From Neoarius graeffei (lineage: Eukaryota > Chordata > Actinopteri > Siluriformes > Ariidae), in assembly GCF_027579695.1 (NCBI RefSeq), contig NC_083581.1, positions 60,524,200 to 60,588,199 on the forward strand: a stretch of DNA of 64,000 nt, read 5' to 3'. This document shows positions 43,301 through 53,600 of the stretch, piece by piece (position 1 is the first letter of the stretch; each line of letters opens with the position of its first letter). The notes below the pieces were generated by a model. The model was given only the letters and a program-made list of their open reading frames with translations. It did not search any database and was not told the origin of the DNA. The translations under genes and the position numbers were made by a program.

Positions 43301-44743
43301 AAAGCATCTCGGCATGTAACAGCAGAACAACACACTGGGTTCCGCTCCTGCCAGCCAAGAACAGGAATCTGAGATTCAAGAACAAGTTTCTATTAAAGTG
43401 GCCGGTGAGTGTGTGTTGAACCACGAGGTGACTGTTTTGCTAGCAGGACAGTTATATAAGCAGTGGCATGCACAGATAGACACGAGGTGGTGCTCAAGCA
43501 CCTGCCCCTCTGCCCTCTGTCCAAAAAAGTGCCCTTTTGAATTTTTTTTTTTTACAGTTTACTGAGGCCAATGTCGACATGATCTTTTAGAAAAGCCGCG
43601 GCATTAAAAGCGTGTGTGAAAATAATGTCCCGATGTGTGCCCCCTCCGCGCACACACCGGACCTCTGTCTCTCTTGCTCTGTCACGTGAACAAGCGTGCA
43701 GTGCATTCAATGTGAGGTTGCAGCAGCATAGCGTCCTGGAAGCCACGGCCTTGTCGTAGCGCAGACAACACATCGGGCAGTCAGTCAGCTCTTCCCCTGC
43801 CCCACCAGCCAGGTAACACATGAATCGAGTGAAAATGTATTGTTTGCCCTCTAAGCCCAAGCTGTAATTATTTTGTCGTGAAGTAGCCCGTCGCATACAG
43901 AAACAACTGCACATAAGTATTATATTTTTTGCTAGACCATTTTCAGATTTAGGAAAACAAAAATTTCTTTTTCTGTTTTGTTCAACTAGAGGTTCCTGGC
44001 AAAGTCAAAAAGCTTTGATGTAATAAATTAACATTAAGTGGTTGTTTTACACCTTTTAAAAACTAAAACGGGTCAGTGGCGACCTGAACACAAGAGGAGG
44101 GTTAAATCTCAGACTTTTATAATAAGGTGTTCCACATGTGCAAAAAAGTGCCCTTTTTTCCCCCCAGAGCACTTGCCCCCCAAAATGTCTGTGCACGCCA
44201 CTGTATATAAGACTGAACTGAGCTTTATGTGACGCTTGCGTTTTGTCAGTGTTCTGACATGCCTGTGCGTTCCTGATTCAGAAGAAATTATCCGTCATCT
44301 GCGGACACTGGGCAGCTACGAATTAAAAGCTAATTGCTCAGTTACAAAAATCTCCTTGGCCCGGGTTACCGATTTATCCACCCTTATATCTGCATGACTT
44401 TATGCATTGTGCTGCTGCCACATGATTGAATGATTAGATACCTGCATAAATGTGAAGGTGTACAGGTGTTCCTCTTAAAGAGGATGGCAAGGGTGTTTTT
44501 TTTTTTTTTTTCCCCTCAATATATATATTTGGATTAAAAGCATCAATGCTCTCTCTGTAGATAATGCTGTGCAACCCGTTCTGCCTCTTGGCCTATACAC
44601 TGGCTTCCTGGCGGTTCTTCAAGGAGCGTGTGGAGGAGGAGGAGATCTCTCTCATCCATTTCTTTGGAGAGGATTACATCGAGTACAAAAAGAAAGTCCC
44701 TACTGGTTTGCCCTTTATCTCAGGCATCAGAGTAAACTCATAA
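28054..44743 (+). CDS. icmt: Protein-S-isoprenylcysteine O-methyltransferase (five exons)
   Basis: Coding exons 28054-28272, 31380-31468, 31598-31767, 38048-38265 and 44561-44743, all with GT-AG junctions and matching phases (0, 2, 1, 0), give 292 residues (human 284). ICMT is an ER multi-pass membrane enzyme that methylates, with S-adenosylmethionine, the prenylated C-terminal cysteine of CAAX proteins such as Ras and lamins. Visible marks: hydrophobic helices in exon 1; ACFLGFVFGCG; WYMCSLAFFHYSEYLVTAV; AGSNFNHIVQNEK; the cofactor/catalytic motif RHPSYVGWFYWSIGTQ; and the C-terminal EEEEISLIHFFGEDY then YKKKVPTGLPFI. Introns of 3.1, 0.1, 6.3 and 6.3 kb are filled with transposons. Convergent with RNF207, as in human. 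No damage seen; expected to be functional. Confidence 0.97.
28685..30112. mobile_element. Inner Tc1-type element with CACTACCGTTCAAAAG ends
   Basis: CACTACCGTTCAAAAGTTTG at the left and its inverse at the right, both beside TA. Non-autonomous; interrupted by a further MITE. Confidence 0.82.
29044..29971. mobile_element. Non-autonomous DNA transposon, third nesting level
   Basis: GGGCCCTGTCCACACGGCAAC at the left resembles the inverse of the right end (CTACATCCACACGACAACGG). GC-rich interior without coding signal; superfamily not settled. Confidence 0.6.
30561..31290. mobile_element. 730-bp fold-back MITE on TTAA
   Basis: Two arms of about 360 bases are near-perfect inverse copies around about 30925, with ends AGGAACAGTCCACCGTACTT and inverse. 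TTAA sits at 30557-30560 and 31291-31294. TTAA targets are used by piggyBac and Kolobok elements. The mirror-image ORFs inside are a by-product of the palindrome. Confidence 0.9.
31380..31468 (+). CDS. icmt: icmt exon 2
   Basis: Acceptor CTCATTAG, then VAVRACFLGFVFGCGLSISF and on to TQFGW split over the junction; donor GTATAT. Only 129 bases of intron separate it from exon 3. Confidence 0.96.
31598..31767 (+). CDS. icmt: icmt exon 3
   Basis: Starts after TTTCTGCAG and reads YMCSLAFFHYSEYLVTAV, then SLDSFLLNHSVEYTVAA to KLLVP; donor GTCTGT. Close match to the vertebrate ICMT core. Confidence 0.97.
32937..33684 (+). mobile_element. PIF/Harbinger element remnant with TAA duplication
   Basis: Ends GGGCGTATTCACACC and an inverse of GGGTGTATTCGGACC between TAA at 32934-32936 and 33685-33687. 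Keeps part of the Harbinger Myb-like gene, but no nuclease gene. Confidence 0.78.
33325..33528 (+). pseudogene. Harbinger Myb/SANT-like DNA-binding fragment
   Basis: Reads MSRGQTWAEEETRTLVDIWA, then ISELLERTHKNADVFAVFSE and EKGFTRSPEQ. This is the trihelix Myb/SANT-like domain (W-x-EEETRxLxDIW) of the second PIF/Harbinger protein. The frame ends at residue 67 before the usual third helix is complete, so it is truncated. Confidence 0.6.
33963..34670 (-). mobile_element. Kolobok-like MITE with THAP remnant, copy 1
   Basis: Ends AGTGCATATCCTGG and inverse ATATGCACT between TTAA at 33959-33962 and 34671-34674. The minus strand has MVNRCIVGGCSNANLDGIST, the start of a THAP finger, then loses the frame. 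THAP plus TTAA points to Kolobok. Confidence 0.72.
35264..35653 (-). pseudogene. Second basic-domain family member, broken
   Basis: From ATG at 35653 the minus strand reads MALTAAERQKRRRAKLKAEG N, then a stop, then YKAKHREYCKVSCQREQ, MTDEERTIVLNKKRLEQQ and RQRKTLASL. The xLxAAERQ start and the run of basic, helix-prone repeats are the same pattern as the ORF at 11505. One in-frame stop at codon 22; the frame ends at 35264 without a C-terminal module. TGACTCGCGTGACA occurs twice upstream (about 35739 and 35906). Function unknown; transposon origin inferred. Confidence 0.5.
36659..37795. mobile_element. hAT non-autonomous element with inner repeats
   Basis: Ends TAGAGCCCTGCAC and inverse of TAGAGGTCTGCGC, perfect 8-bp duplication CCTTAAAG (36651-36658, 37796-37803). 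The right arm has repeats of GCGGGCGGGAGCGGGACTGA. Contains a palindromic MITE and a hAT-like end (TTAATCGCTTGACAGCACTA at 37443). Confidence 0.85.
37040..37301. repeat. Inverted repeat with arms of about 125 bases
   Basis: GTGATTTACTGCTTGCGTTAG at the left is mirrored by CTAACTCAAGCAGTAAAT at the right; arms are almost identical to a centre near 37168, where TTTGCATATTAC and GTAATATGCAAA face each other. Confidence 0.85.
38048..38265 (+). CDS. icmt: icmt exon 4 (catalytic motif)
   Basis: Reads ELKQLNWICF, AGSNFNHIVQNEK and the RHPSYVGWFYWSIGTQ block that binds cofactor and prenylcysteine substrate; donor CAG|GTATGA. Confidence 0.97.
38266..39265. other. icmt intron 4, unassigned part
   Basis: AT-rich sequence with short T and A runs; no TIR pair or coding frame recognised. 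Confidence 0.45.
39270..39957 (-). mobile_element. Kolobok-like MITE with THAP exon, copy 2
   Basis: Same family as 33963-34670: AGTGCATATTCTGG at the left, inverse ATATGCACT at the right, TTAA on both sides (39266-39269, 39959-39962; one extra T at the right). The minus-strand frame 39676-39458 includes MGNRCIVGGCSNTN, HRFPKDRTMREKWERLVY, a much better THAP finger than copy 1. Confidence 0.78.
39982..42263 (-). pseudogene. piggyBac-family transposase pseudogene
   Basis: Minus-strand pieces in order: 42263-41874 reads SPIRQYVKGKPHPWGLKIW, CDFVVYEGG and YFVGTLRSNRLAGC; about 40480-40340 gives VKEYNTFMGG and RSWRWYLHLFWQT; 40227-39982 gives CEKHGRCKLCKVNATTTLC and CNVCLCSTEERNCF. These are the catalytic-domain blocks and the C-terminal Cys-rich finger of piggyBac transposases. 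Several breaks and a 0.9-kb insertion (40831-41720) separate them; the N-terminal part was not found. Confidence 0.75.
40831..41720. mobile_element. Unclassified insert rich in CTATCGTCAG motifs
   Basis: Left end TGACATGACAGACAT resembles the inverse of the right end (ATGTCTGTCAGATATGTCA). CTATCGTCA/TGACGATAG occurs at about 41095, 41254, 41270, 41441, 41623 and 41652, with TGACAGA repeats between. No ORF of note. It lies inside the piggyBac pseudogene. Confidence 0.55.
42300..42866. other. Unassigned icmt intron 4 sequence
   Basis: No frame, tRNA-like unit or paired ends recognised. Confidence 0.4.
42867..43417 (+). mobile_element. Tc1-like fragment with GGCC-TTTATTAGGAACACC ends
   Basis: CTGGCCTCTTTATTAGGAACACC at the left mirrors TATTAAAGTGGCCGG at the right. 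The inside keeps short pieces of a transposase N terminus (near 43250-43370: CTTTACAACCACGGTGAGCA and CCAGCCAAGAACAGGAATCT), a common fish repeat of internally deleted Tc1 type. Confidence 0.6.
43461..44203. mobile_element. hAT-type MITE, copy 2
   Basis: Ends CAGTGGCATGCACAG and inverse, perfect 8-bp duplication TATATAAG (43453-43460, 44204-44211). Over 90% like copy 1 at 21994-22725 by eye. The minus-strand frame 43914-43552 covers and extends the ORF of copy 1. Confidence 0.9.
44561..44743 (+). CDS. icmt: icmt exon 5 and stop
   Basis: Acceptor CTCTCTGTAG, then IMLCNPFCLLAYTLASWRFF, the EEEEISLIHFFGEDY helix and end GIRVNS with TAA at 44741-44743. A possible polyadenylation signal AATAAA lies at 45369-45374. 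Confidence 0.97.
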   Translation: MMLCNPFCLLAYTLASWRFFKERVEEEEISLIHFFGEDYIEYKKKVPTGLPFISGIRVNS

Positions 44744-47500
44744 GACTGGGGAAAAGGGAGACACGCGGAAAAGTCTGGTGCACTCCTGGACACTTCCTGG
44801 ACTGGCACTGTGGGTGAACTGGTCACCTGGTGACCTCCTGGCTCACGTTAACGCCAAGGGAAATGAGGGGACACGATACAGAGAGCCTGGCCTGTTGATC
44901 TGCTCTGAGACACAACGGTTCACTCTGAGCAGGGTGAAGCCTCTACCTCGATGCAATTCAGACCACTAACACACAGCTATAAAGTCTCTCTGCGCTCCCC
45001 TGCATCATCACTTCACTTTATCTTTTCTACCCTGTCATATAATACTTTTTGTATCCACATATTCATGTAGATCAGTTTTGCATCTCTATTTCATGATACA
45101 GACCTGTTTAACACATCCATCCTTTTCATGTCATTTCTTGTCAGTTCCTTAGTTTCGGTGTCTTAAGTGTGTGTGTGTGGTTGTTTTCTTTTTGTAGAAC
45201 AAGGTTTAGAATTTAAAAGGTAATGAAACTGCAGTGAGGTTGTACGGTATGTGCAGCAAGAAGTTTACTGCAGCTCAGTATACATTCAGCCTGCCTTATA
45301 CTAAATATTCCAGACACTTATACCAGATTTTATTTATTTTACAGGAAAGCTTGGGAACTCTCCTAGTAAATAAATTAGTATTTTGCGTATGGTATTTCTC
45401 ATCTTTATTAGGTTAAAAACTCCGATAGGAACAGGGGTGGGTTTCCCAAAAGCATCGTACCACAAAGATCATCATTTAAATTGTAGAGCGAGCACAATGA
45501 ACACACTCTCTCCTAGTTAAGATGCTCTTAGCGTTAAGAGGCTTTTGGGAAACCCAACCCAGTTCAGTAATGTCTAGAGGTTTTATCTAGATAAGATCCA
45601 TCAGTGCAATTGTTTAAGCTTTCAGACCTGTCAACCTTAGAAGCACTGTGTTTTTAAACATCAGAGCACGTGGCTACGTTATCAATCACAAATATACAAA
45701 TGGAGCAGTCTGTCCATCCATCCCCCCCCCCCCAATAAAAATGGTAGATGAGCTAGTTGGCATGTCAATCTAGGAAAAAAAATAACGTGTAGGTTTTGAA
45801 TTTTCTGATATTAATGGAGCCCTTCAAAGCCCCACCCCCTTTCCCCATCTCATATTAATAATCTCGTTTTTTTCAGTTGAAAGATGGCGCCTTGCTAAAA
45901 TTGCTGGTAAAATCTATTCATTGCCTTGGCGAACATTATACAAGTCTATAGTTAACATCAGTCAACTATATTTATTAGGGATACCACTAAATAAGTTCTG
46001 TGGAAATGAGTCAAAAGGGTTAGAAGAGAATTTTTTTTTTTAAAAAGGGAAAAATTAACAAAAATTAGATAGGGCTGTAATGAAATACCATCAGTGGAAA
46101 AAGGAAAAAAAAATCTACAAACAATTTTAATGGTAATGATAATTGGAGCGTGGTTAAAAACACTGCTTGTTTTCCAGTACTGGTCAGGGCAGACGTGTTC
46201 AATGTGGTTAATCCAGTTTCTACTGTAACAGAAGTGTGTGTGTAACTTTTCTGTTTTAGTCAAGATGTAAACACGAAGTGTATATGCACGCTTTTTGTTA
46301 ATTGCTTTACATCACATCTAGGAAGAACGAAAGTAAACTTCTTTATTTAGAGCTTTTTCAACTTTCTTACATGTAAACATTTAGCGTCTGCATCTTAACT
46401 AAAACAGGCAAGTGTCAAATCCGTTCCACACTTCCCTTTCTATCCCGGAACTGATTTGTGAATGGACTACATCAAAACTGTTCTCTACCAAGAATACACA
46501 TTAATCCTTTTCAGGGCTGGCAAGTCTGCATTTTTGATATTCTACTGATGTGTGGCTGTAGAAAGAGTAAATTTATGACCTTCATAATGTTCCTATAGGA
46601 GTTTTACACATTATGATCTTTCTAAACTTTTTTGTTTGTTTGTTTGTTTCTCCTAACATCGGTCAGGCCATTTGGGCACATGCAGCTCTCAATGCTGAAA
46701 TCTGACAATCTCTAATAAACACCTTTTCCTAAATTTTGCCTTATTAATAGTGATAAACTTGGCGCTGCAGGCAAAATTCAAGCATAAGTTGAGTGGGAAG
46801 AAGTGTCTGCTCGCTAATTGGATTCTGCATGAAGTGGCCAACTGGAACAGATGTATTTATTGGCACACTGAATACACAAAGTCTGTCAGTAAGAGAACCT
46901 TATTAGTTCCAACACGCATGGGTGAGTTTGTGATGTTCTACAGCTTCTATGCATTGCGTGTATTTTGGTCAGTTTCTGTTCTCATTTTATCAGTGTCCAT
47001 ATTTTCACCAGTCCTTCCAACCCATTTAAATAAATCAAATAATGCATTTGTTTGATTTATATACATTCGGCCATATCCGTGGCTATTTTTCCATCCTTCA
47101 TTTTCAACATGAACTAGCTTCACTGGATGGCAGGAAGTAGAATTTGCTGCACTTTTTTTTGATGAATGACCCCTAACAGTTTCTAATAATTGTCAGACAA
47201 AGGTTTCATTCATGTACAACAGGATGGCAAGTCGCAGTATATCAAGTATTACAGTAAGACAAATGGAAAGGAAACTGAACTGTACAATTATTCATGACAC
47301 TGAGCATACAAAACTACTGCAAACCTCTGAAATAAAGACTTAATATAAAGACAGTATGAGTAATATATTTAATATATTATGTTTTTGTTTAATCGGTGCA
47401 CTCCAAAGCAGATTAAGTGCATTTTCATCAACAATGTCTTAGCGAGTGTCTTCTGTTCACAAGTATGCAAATAGTTGAGGGAGTTTGTCGGTCTGCTTAA
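44744..47500. other. Convergent spacer between icmt and rnf207
   Basis: Holds the 3' UTRs of both genes and a 125-bp MITE. No other frame or repeat family was recognised. AATAAA at 45369 is the best icmt poly(A) candidate. Confidence 0.55.
45436..45560. mobile_element. 125-bp MITE with GGGTTTCCCAAAAGC ends
   Basis: GGTGGGTTTCCCAAAAGC and GCTTTTGGGAAACCCAACC are inverse ends of a short common fish MITE. Confidence 0.7.
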
Positions 47501-47651
47501 TCAGCTGAGTTGCGGTTTAACAGGGACGCAGTGGCTCATGTCAGTTGTGCATTTCTGTTTGTTGAGCCTATACAGGTCCTTGCTTTTGAGAGTGGAGTCG
47601 TCAGATAGGTTCAGAGTGCAATAGTCTTCATGGGCAAGTGAGCGTTCATTG
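47501..47651 (-). CDS. rnf207: rnf207 last coding exon
   Basis: Acceptor TTTATCTCAACAG, then NERSLAHEDYCTLNLSDDST, LKSKDLYRLNKQK and end VKPQLS with TGA at 47503-47501. DDSTLKSKDLYRLNKQK resembles the human end EEPLLKNMDHHRSKQK. Separated by a 5.4-kb transposon-filled intron. Confidence 0.78.
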
Positions 47652-50600
47652 CTGTTGAGATAAATCACATTAACAGCTACTCACTACATGTTGATAACAG
47701 CAGAAGGTTTACTATACTTTATCAGTATATTTAATTCTATATGACTGAAATGAACACTTGTACACAATTAGATTTCCATGAAAACTAGTAGGTCTTTTTT
47801 TTTTTTTTTTTTTTTTTTTTTCCCTTTCTTCTTACATTTTCATCATGCAGGCATTGGGTTCTCTGGGGAGCCCAAGAGGTTTGTGGAGCATAGGGGCTGA
47901 GATGTATTTTGTTTTTTTTCCCCCCCCTTCTTCTTTTAGTTTTGTTACATTGATAGAAATCACAACCCACTATTCTCAAAGTTACTTATTTTTGAGTTTT
48001 GATAATTAACCTGTTAGACTGGTCATGGGCGGCACGGTGGTGTAGTGGTTAGCGCTGTCGCCTCACAGCAAGAAGGTCCGGGTTCGAGCCCCGTGGCCGG
48101 CGAGGGCCTTTCTGTGCGGAGTTTGCATGTTCTCCCCGTGTCCGCGTGGGTTTCCTCCGGGTGCTCCGGTTTCCCCCACAGTCCAAAGACATGCAGGTTA
48201 GGTTAACTGGTGACTCTAAATTGACCGTAGGTGTGAATGTGAGTGTGAATGGTTGTCTGTGTCTCTGTGTCAGCCCTGTGATGACCTGGCAACTTGTCCA
48301 GGGTGTACCCCGCCTTTCGCCCGTAGTCAGCTGGGATAGGCTCCAGCTTGCCTGCGACCCTGTAGAACAGGATAAAGCGGCTAGAGATGAGACTGGTAAT
48401 TTGAATAAACAGCCAAAACTATTGTACACACAAATAATGAGTCTATTTTCATAAAAATGGTCTATACAAGCAGGATTTGTGGGATCTATTTATTTATTTA
48501 AAATCTCTTTCTCTTTACAGTTACACAGGTCCTGGACTAGAAATATTTTTTTGATTTGCCTGATTGCAAATCCATTACATTTAATGTGCATGTTTAATGT
48601 TCATTTTGAAACATCTGTCTTAGTTTATAGGAACCACACCACAATCATCTTTATTGCATTTTGTCTTCACGTGTTAAATTTACTATTAAGGGGGAAAAAA
48701 AAAGATCTGATCTTATTTTCACATGAACTAGGACAGTGGGGTTGGATATCATCCAATTTTGGATGGAAGAAGTCAAAAGAAAAGCTACAAACCCTAAGGG
48801 AAGAATTACAGTAGTGGTTTCTCATGGCGTTTTACTGGATTATTATTATTCTAGAGGTTTTCTCCTCTCAACCATTCACACTAATGGACAATTTGGCGTA
48901 GCCAGTTAAACTGCATGCCTTTGGACTGTGGGGGAAACCGGAGCACTTGGAGGAAACCCACACAGACGCTGGGAGAACGTGCAAAATCCACGCAGAAAGG
49001 CCCCCGTTGGCCGCTGGGCTCGAACTCATAACCTTCTTACTGTGAAGCGACAGTGCGAACTACTACACCACCGTGCCACCCCAGTGTGAGATTATGTTGG
49101 GGGGGAAACTGTTCTGACAGCTATTATCGGTTCAGTTTAATTATTATACAGGAGTACATGCCTCTTCTAACAACTTCCCATGTTAGCTGTAATTTTCTTC
49201 CAATTTCATCATTTGTAAATTCCTGCCCATTATAGCTTACTCTTCCTTATCACATGACTCCTACAAAAACACATGAAGGATAAGAATCCCACCACTGGTT
49301 CTTTTCAAATTGCTACTTGTATTGCACTATATGGTCAAAAGTACAGCCCTGGTTCCAAAAAGGCTGGGATGCTGTGTAAAATGTAAATAAAAACAATGGG
49401 ATGATTTGCAATTATATGCTCATTTGAATTGAATGCCTCTGTGCACAAAGCGAGTTCTTTGAAAACATGATTTCCCAAGGATGAACCGGAACATTGACTG
49501 TGCCCCAAGCGTCCTCGCCCAACATCAGTGCCTGACCTCACTAATGTTCTTGTGGCTGAATGAGCAAATCCCTGCAGCCACGCTCACACAGTGGTGTAGT
49601 GGTTAGCACTGTCGCCTCACAGCAAGAAGGTTCTGGGTTCGAGCCCAGAGAACATTGGGGGGGGGCTTTCTGTGTAGAGTTTGCATGTTTTCTACGTGTC
49701 TGCATGGGTTTCCTCCACAGTCCAAAGACATACAGTTAGGTTAATATGGGGTGGCCTTGGGATGAAGTGTCCTTGAGCAAGGTACCTAACCCCTAACTGC
49801 TCCCTGGGTGCTTTAGTATGGCTGCCCACTGCTCTGGGTGCGTGTGCATGTGTTCACTGCTTCAGATGGGTTAAATGCAGAGGATGAATTTCACTGTGCT
49901 TGTGTGTGCATGTGACAAATAAAGGCTGCTTCTTCTAAAAATCTAGTGGAATGCTTTTCCAGAAGAGTGGAGATTAGGGGACTAACTCTGGAAAGGGATG
50001 TTCAACAAGAACGTGTGTGATAGTTAGGGGCCCACAAACTTTTGGTCATGTAGTGGACGTCAAAGGACAACTGAACACCCTCAGAGAAAAGTGCTAACTG
50101 CCCTCTTCTGCATATGTGAGCTCACAGATCCCCATGATTATTTAACGCTGCTCTGATTCATGAGGAAAGGAGGACCACCATTCTTCATGTCGAAGAGCAG
50201 GGACAATTAAGGCCAGATCCCACAATACTGATAACTATAACAATAACTATAAATAAAGGCCCGGTCCCACAATACTTAACGATAACTATAAATAAATCTG
50301 TGGTTTATGTGGTTGGTGCTGGCGCGATTTTTTTTTCAGGCCTGGACCTGATCCGATAAAACACCTGACCAATCAGGTAATTGTTTACATGTGGTGATAT
50401 CTGAGCATGTGCTATTTTTCCCCAGGAATTTTTGTACATACAACCCCAATTCCAAAAAAGTTGGGACAAAGTACAAATTGTAAATAAAAACGGAATGCAA
50501 TAATTTACAAATCTCAAAAACTGATATTGTATTCACAATAGAACATAGACAACATATCAAGTGTCGAAAGTGTGACATTTTGAAATTTCATGCCAAATAT

Positions 50601-53600
50601 TGGCTCATTTGAAATTTCATGACAGCAACACATCTCAAAAAAGTTGGGACAGGGGCAATAAGAGGCTGGAAAAGTTAAAGGTACAAAAAGGAACAGCTGG
50701 AGGACCAAATTGCAACTCGTTAGGTCAATTGGCAATAGGTCATTAACATGACTGGGTATAAAAAGAGCATCTTGGAGTGGCAGCGGCTCTCGGAAGTAAA
50801 GATGGGAAGAGGATCACCAATCCCCCTAATTCTGCGCCAACAAATAGTGGAGCAATATCAGAAAGGAGTTCGACAGTGTAAAATTGCAAAGAGTTTGAAC
50901 ATATCATCTACAGTGCATAATATCATCAAAAGATTCAGAGAATCTGGAAGAATCTCTGTGCGTAAGGGTCACGGCCGGAAAAACATACTGTGATCTTCGG
51001 GCCCTTAGACGGCACTGCATCACATACAGGCATGCTTCTGTATTGGAAATCACAAAATGGGCTCAGGAATATTTCCAGAGAACATTATCTGTGAACACAA
51101 TTCACCGAGCCATCCGCCGTTGCCAGCTAAAACTCTATAGTTCAAAGAAGAAGCCGTATCTAAACATGATCCAGAAGCGCATACGTCTTCTCTGGGCCAA
51201 GGCTCATTTAAAATGGACTGTGGCAAAGTGGAAAACTGTTCTGTGGTCAGACGAATCAAAATTTGAAGTTCTTTATGGAAATCAGGGACGCCGTGTCATT
51301 CGGACTAAAAAGGAGAAGGACGACCCAAGTTGTCATCAGCGCTCAGTTCAGAAGCCTGCATCTCTGATGGTATGGGGTTGCATTAGTGCGTGTGGCATGG
51401 GCAGCTTACACACCTGGAAAGACACCATCAATGCTGAAAGGTATATCCAGGCTCTAGAGCAACATATGCTCCCATCCAGATGACGTCTCTTTCAGGGAAG
51501 ACCTTGCATTTTCCAACATGACAATGCCAAACCACATACTGCATCAATTACAGCATCATGGCTACGTAGAAGAAGGGTCCGGGTACTGAACTGGCCAGCC
51601 TGCAGTCCAGATCTTTCACCCATAGAAAACATTTGGCGCATCATAAAACGGAAGATACGACAGAAAAGACCAGAGGTGGAAAAACTGGATTGACAAAGTA
51701 AAAGTCCTGCTTAGGTTTTCCTTCTGCCTGTGCTCGCAACACAGATGATTTCACCAATTAGCTCATCAACCTGGCTTAGGGGATGTGGTAATTAGGATCA
51801 GCTGGTTCACTGAATTGGCTGGAGCAAAAATCTGGCAGGGTTTTTACTTTCTGCACCCGGGTTTTTCCACCTCTGGAAAAGACCTAAGACAGCTGAGCAA
51901 CTAGAATCCTACATTAGACAAGAATGGGTTAACATTCCTGTCCCTAAACTTGAGCAACTTGTCTCCTCAGTCCCCAGACGTTTACAGACTGTTGTAAAGA
52001 GAAAAGGGGATGTCTCTCAGTGGTAAACATGGCCTTGTCCCAACTTTTTTGAGATGTGTTGTCATGAAATTTAAAATCACCTAATTTTTCTCTTTAAATG
52101 ATACATTTTCTCAGTTTAAACATTTGATATGTCATCTATGTTCTATTCTGAATAAAATATGGAATTTTGAAACTTCCACATTATTGCATTCCATTTTTAT
52201 TTACAATTTGTACTTTGTCTCAACTTTTTTGGAATCGGGGTTGTACTTGTTGCATCATGAAGTCACAGAATACGGGTTCACGGAAAATAAAAAAATATAA
52301 TACAAAGCATGGATCTTTTATTCCATTGATATTTTCCATGAAATATCAATAGTAAATTAATAAATTAAACATATACATGCAGGTGAGATTTTAGTTATAA
52401 ACTTCGGCAGTCCAAACATTTTAATTGTTTTAGACTTCTTAATTTTTTATCCATGATGGATCATCCATATGAAATCAGTAACTAATCTGTAATATACTGA
52501 AACGTCCATGACCAATCCATAAATGATTAGCATCTGTGATGCAGCCATACTGTAATAAAATCTGTAACCACTCTGTATTTTGTATCCTTTTTTTATTATA
52601 TTTCAGTAATCCATGACCTATCCGTAGTTTGTCAACCACCAGAGTATGTGCATGGGTTGTTTTGAAGTCCAAGCTGTACAGTATGACCCGGAATAACATG
52701 CTACTACTTGGAAAAAACTTCCATGACTATTCCTAAGTTGCATACATTTATTTCCCTGAGTGGCAGGACCAACCGATATAATAGTCAGGATTATAGTTGT
52801 GGTGTGACTGCTCCAGATTGGAATTAAATTCAGGTATAGGTATAGTTATCGGTGTTGTGGGACCGGGCCCTTATTCTTTCTTGAACTCCTAGCTACAGAT
52901 GCACAATGTCCCATTAATAGGGTAAATGTTTGTCTGCATCACTTTAGTGTATTTTTTCAAACTTGAATTGACATAAATGATAATTTCTTTATGTTATAGG
53001 TGTTGCAACATATTTCTCTTCCACAGAGACAATACAGAAGCAAAGAGTTGATTAGTTGTGGTGAGCTCTTGCCTGTCCTGGTTATCAGCTGCTATGCTGC
53101 TGTCCTCGTAAATTTTCAGCATCGTCTCTGTGTGGTCATCTTTAAGCTCCTTTGGCTCCTTGAGCCTGCTTAAAATCATATCAAGGAAGTTGCATGACTG
53201 ATTATAAGGTCTGGAGTGGATTTGACGTGAGTAACATGACCAAAAAAACAAAACACTGACCTGGGTTCTAGGCGTTCTTTCACCTTCGTTATGGATCGGA
53301 TGTAAGGGCCTATTTGCCGGGCAATAGTCGTCAGGTAGGAATTCTCTTGCTTTAACTGAGCCAAGTCATGAAGTTGTGCTAGGAATGGAAAAATGAGTCA
53401 GGACATCAGCCAGACGTGAGAACATGTAATATACAATAGTGCTTGAAAGTTTGTGAACCCTTTTAGAATTTTCTATATTTCTGCACAAATATGACCTAAA
53501 ACATCATCAGATTTTCACACAAGTCCTAAAAGTAGATAAAGAGAACCCAGTTAAACAAATGAGACAAAAATATTATACTTGGTCATTTATTTATTGAGAA

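Larger units (their letters stand above)
50260..52876. mobile_element. DNA transposon with GGCCCGGTCCCACAA ends, split by a Tc1
   Basis: AGGCCCGGTCCCACAATAC at the left and its inverse (GTTGTGGGACCGGGCCCTTA) at the right; TAA on the left and TTA on the right fit a 3-bp Harbinger-type target. GATAACTATA repeats follow both ends. A degenerate extra copy of the left end lies at 50212-50259. Confidence 0.68.

Noticed and set aside
46750-47055. 101-codon plus-strand ORF after icmt
   Set aside because: No recognisable domain, no splice context, AT-rich; treated as chance.
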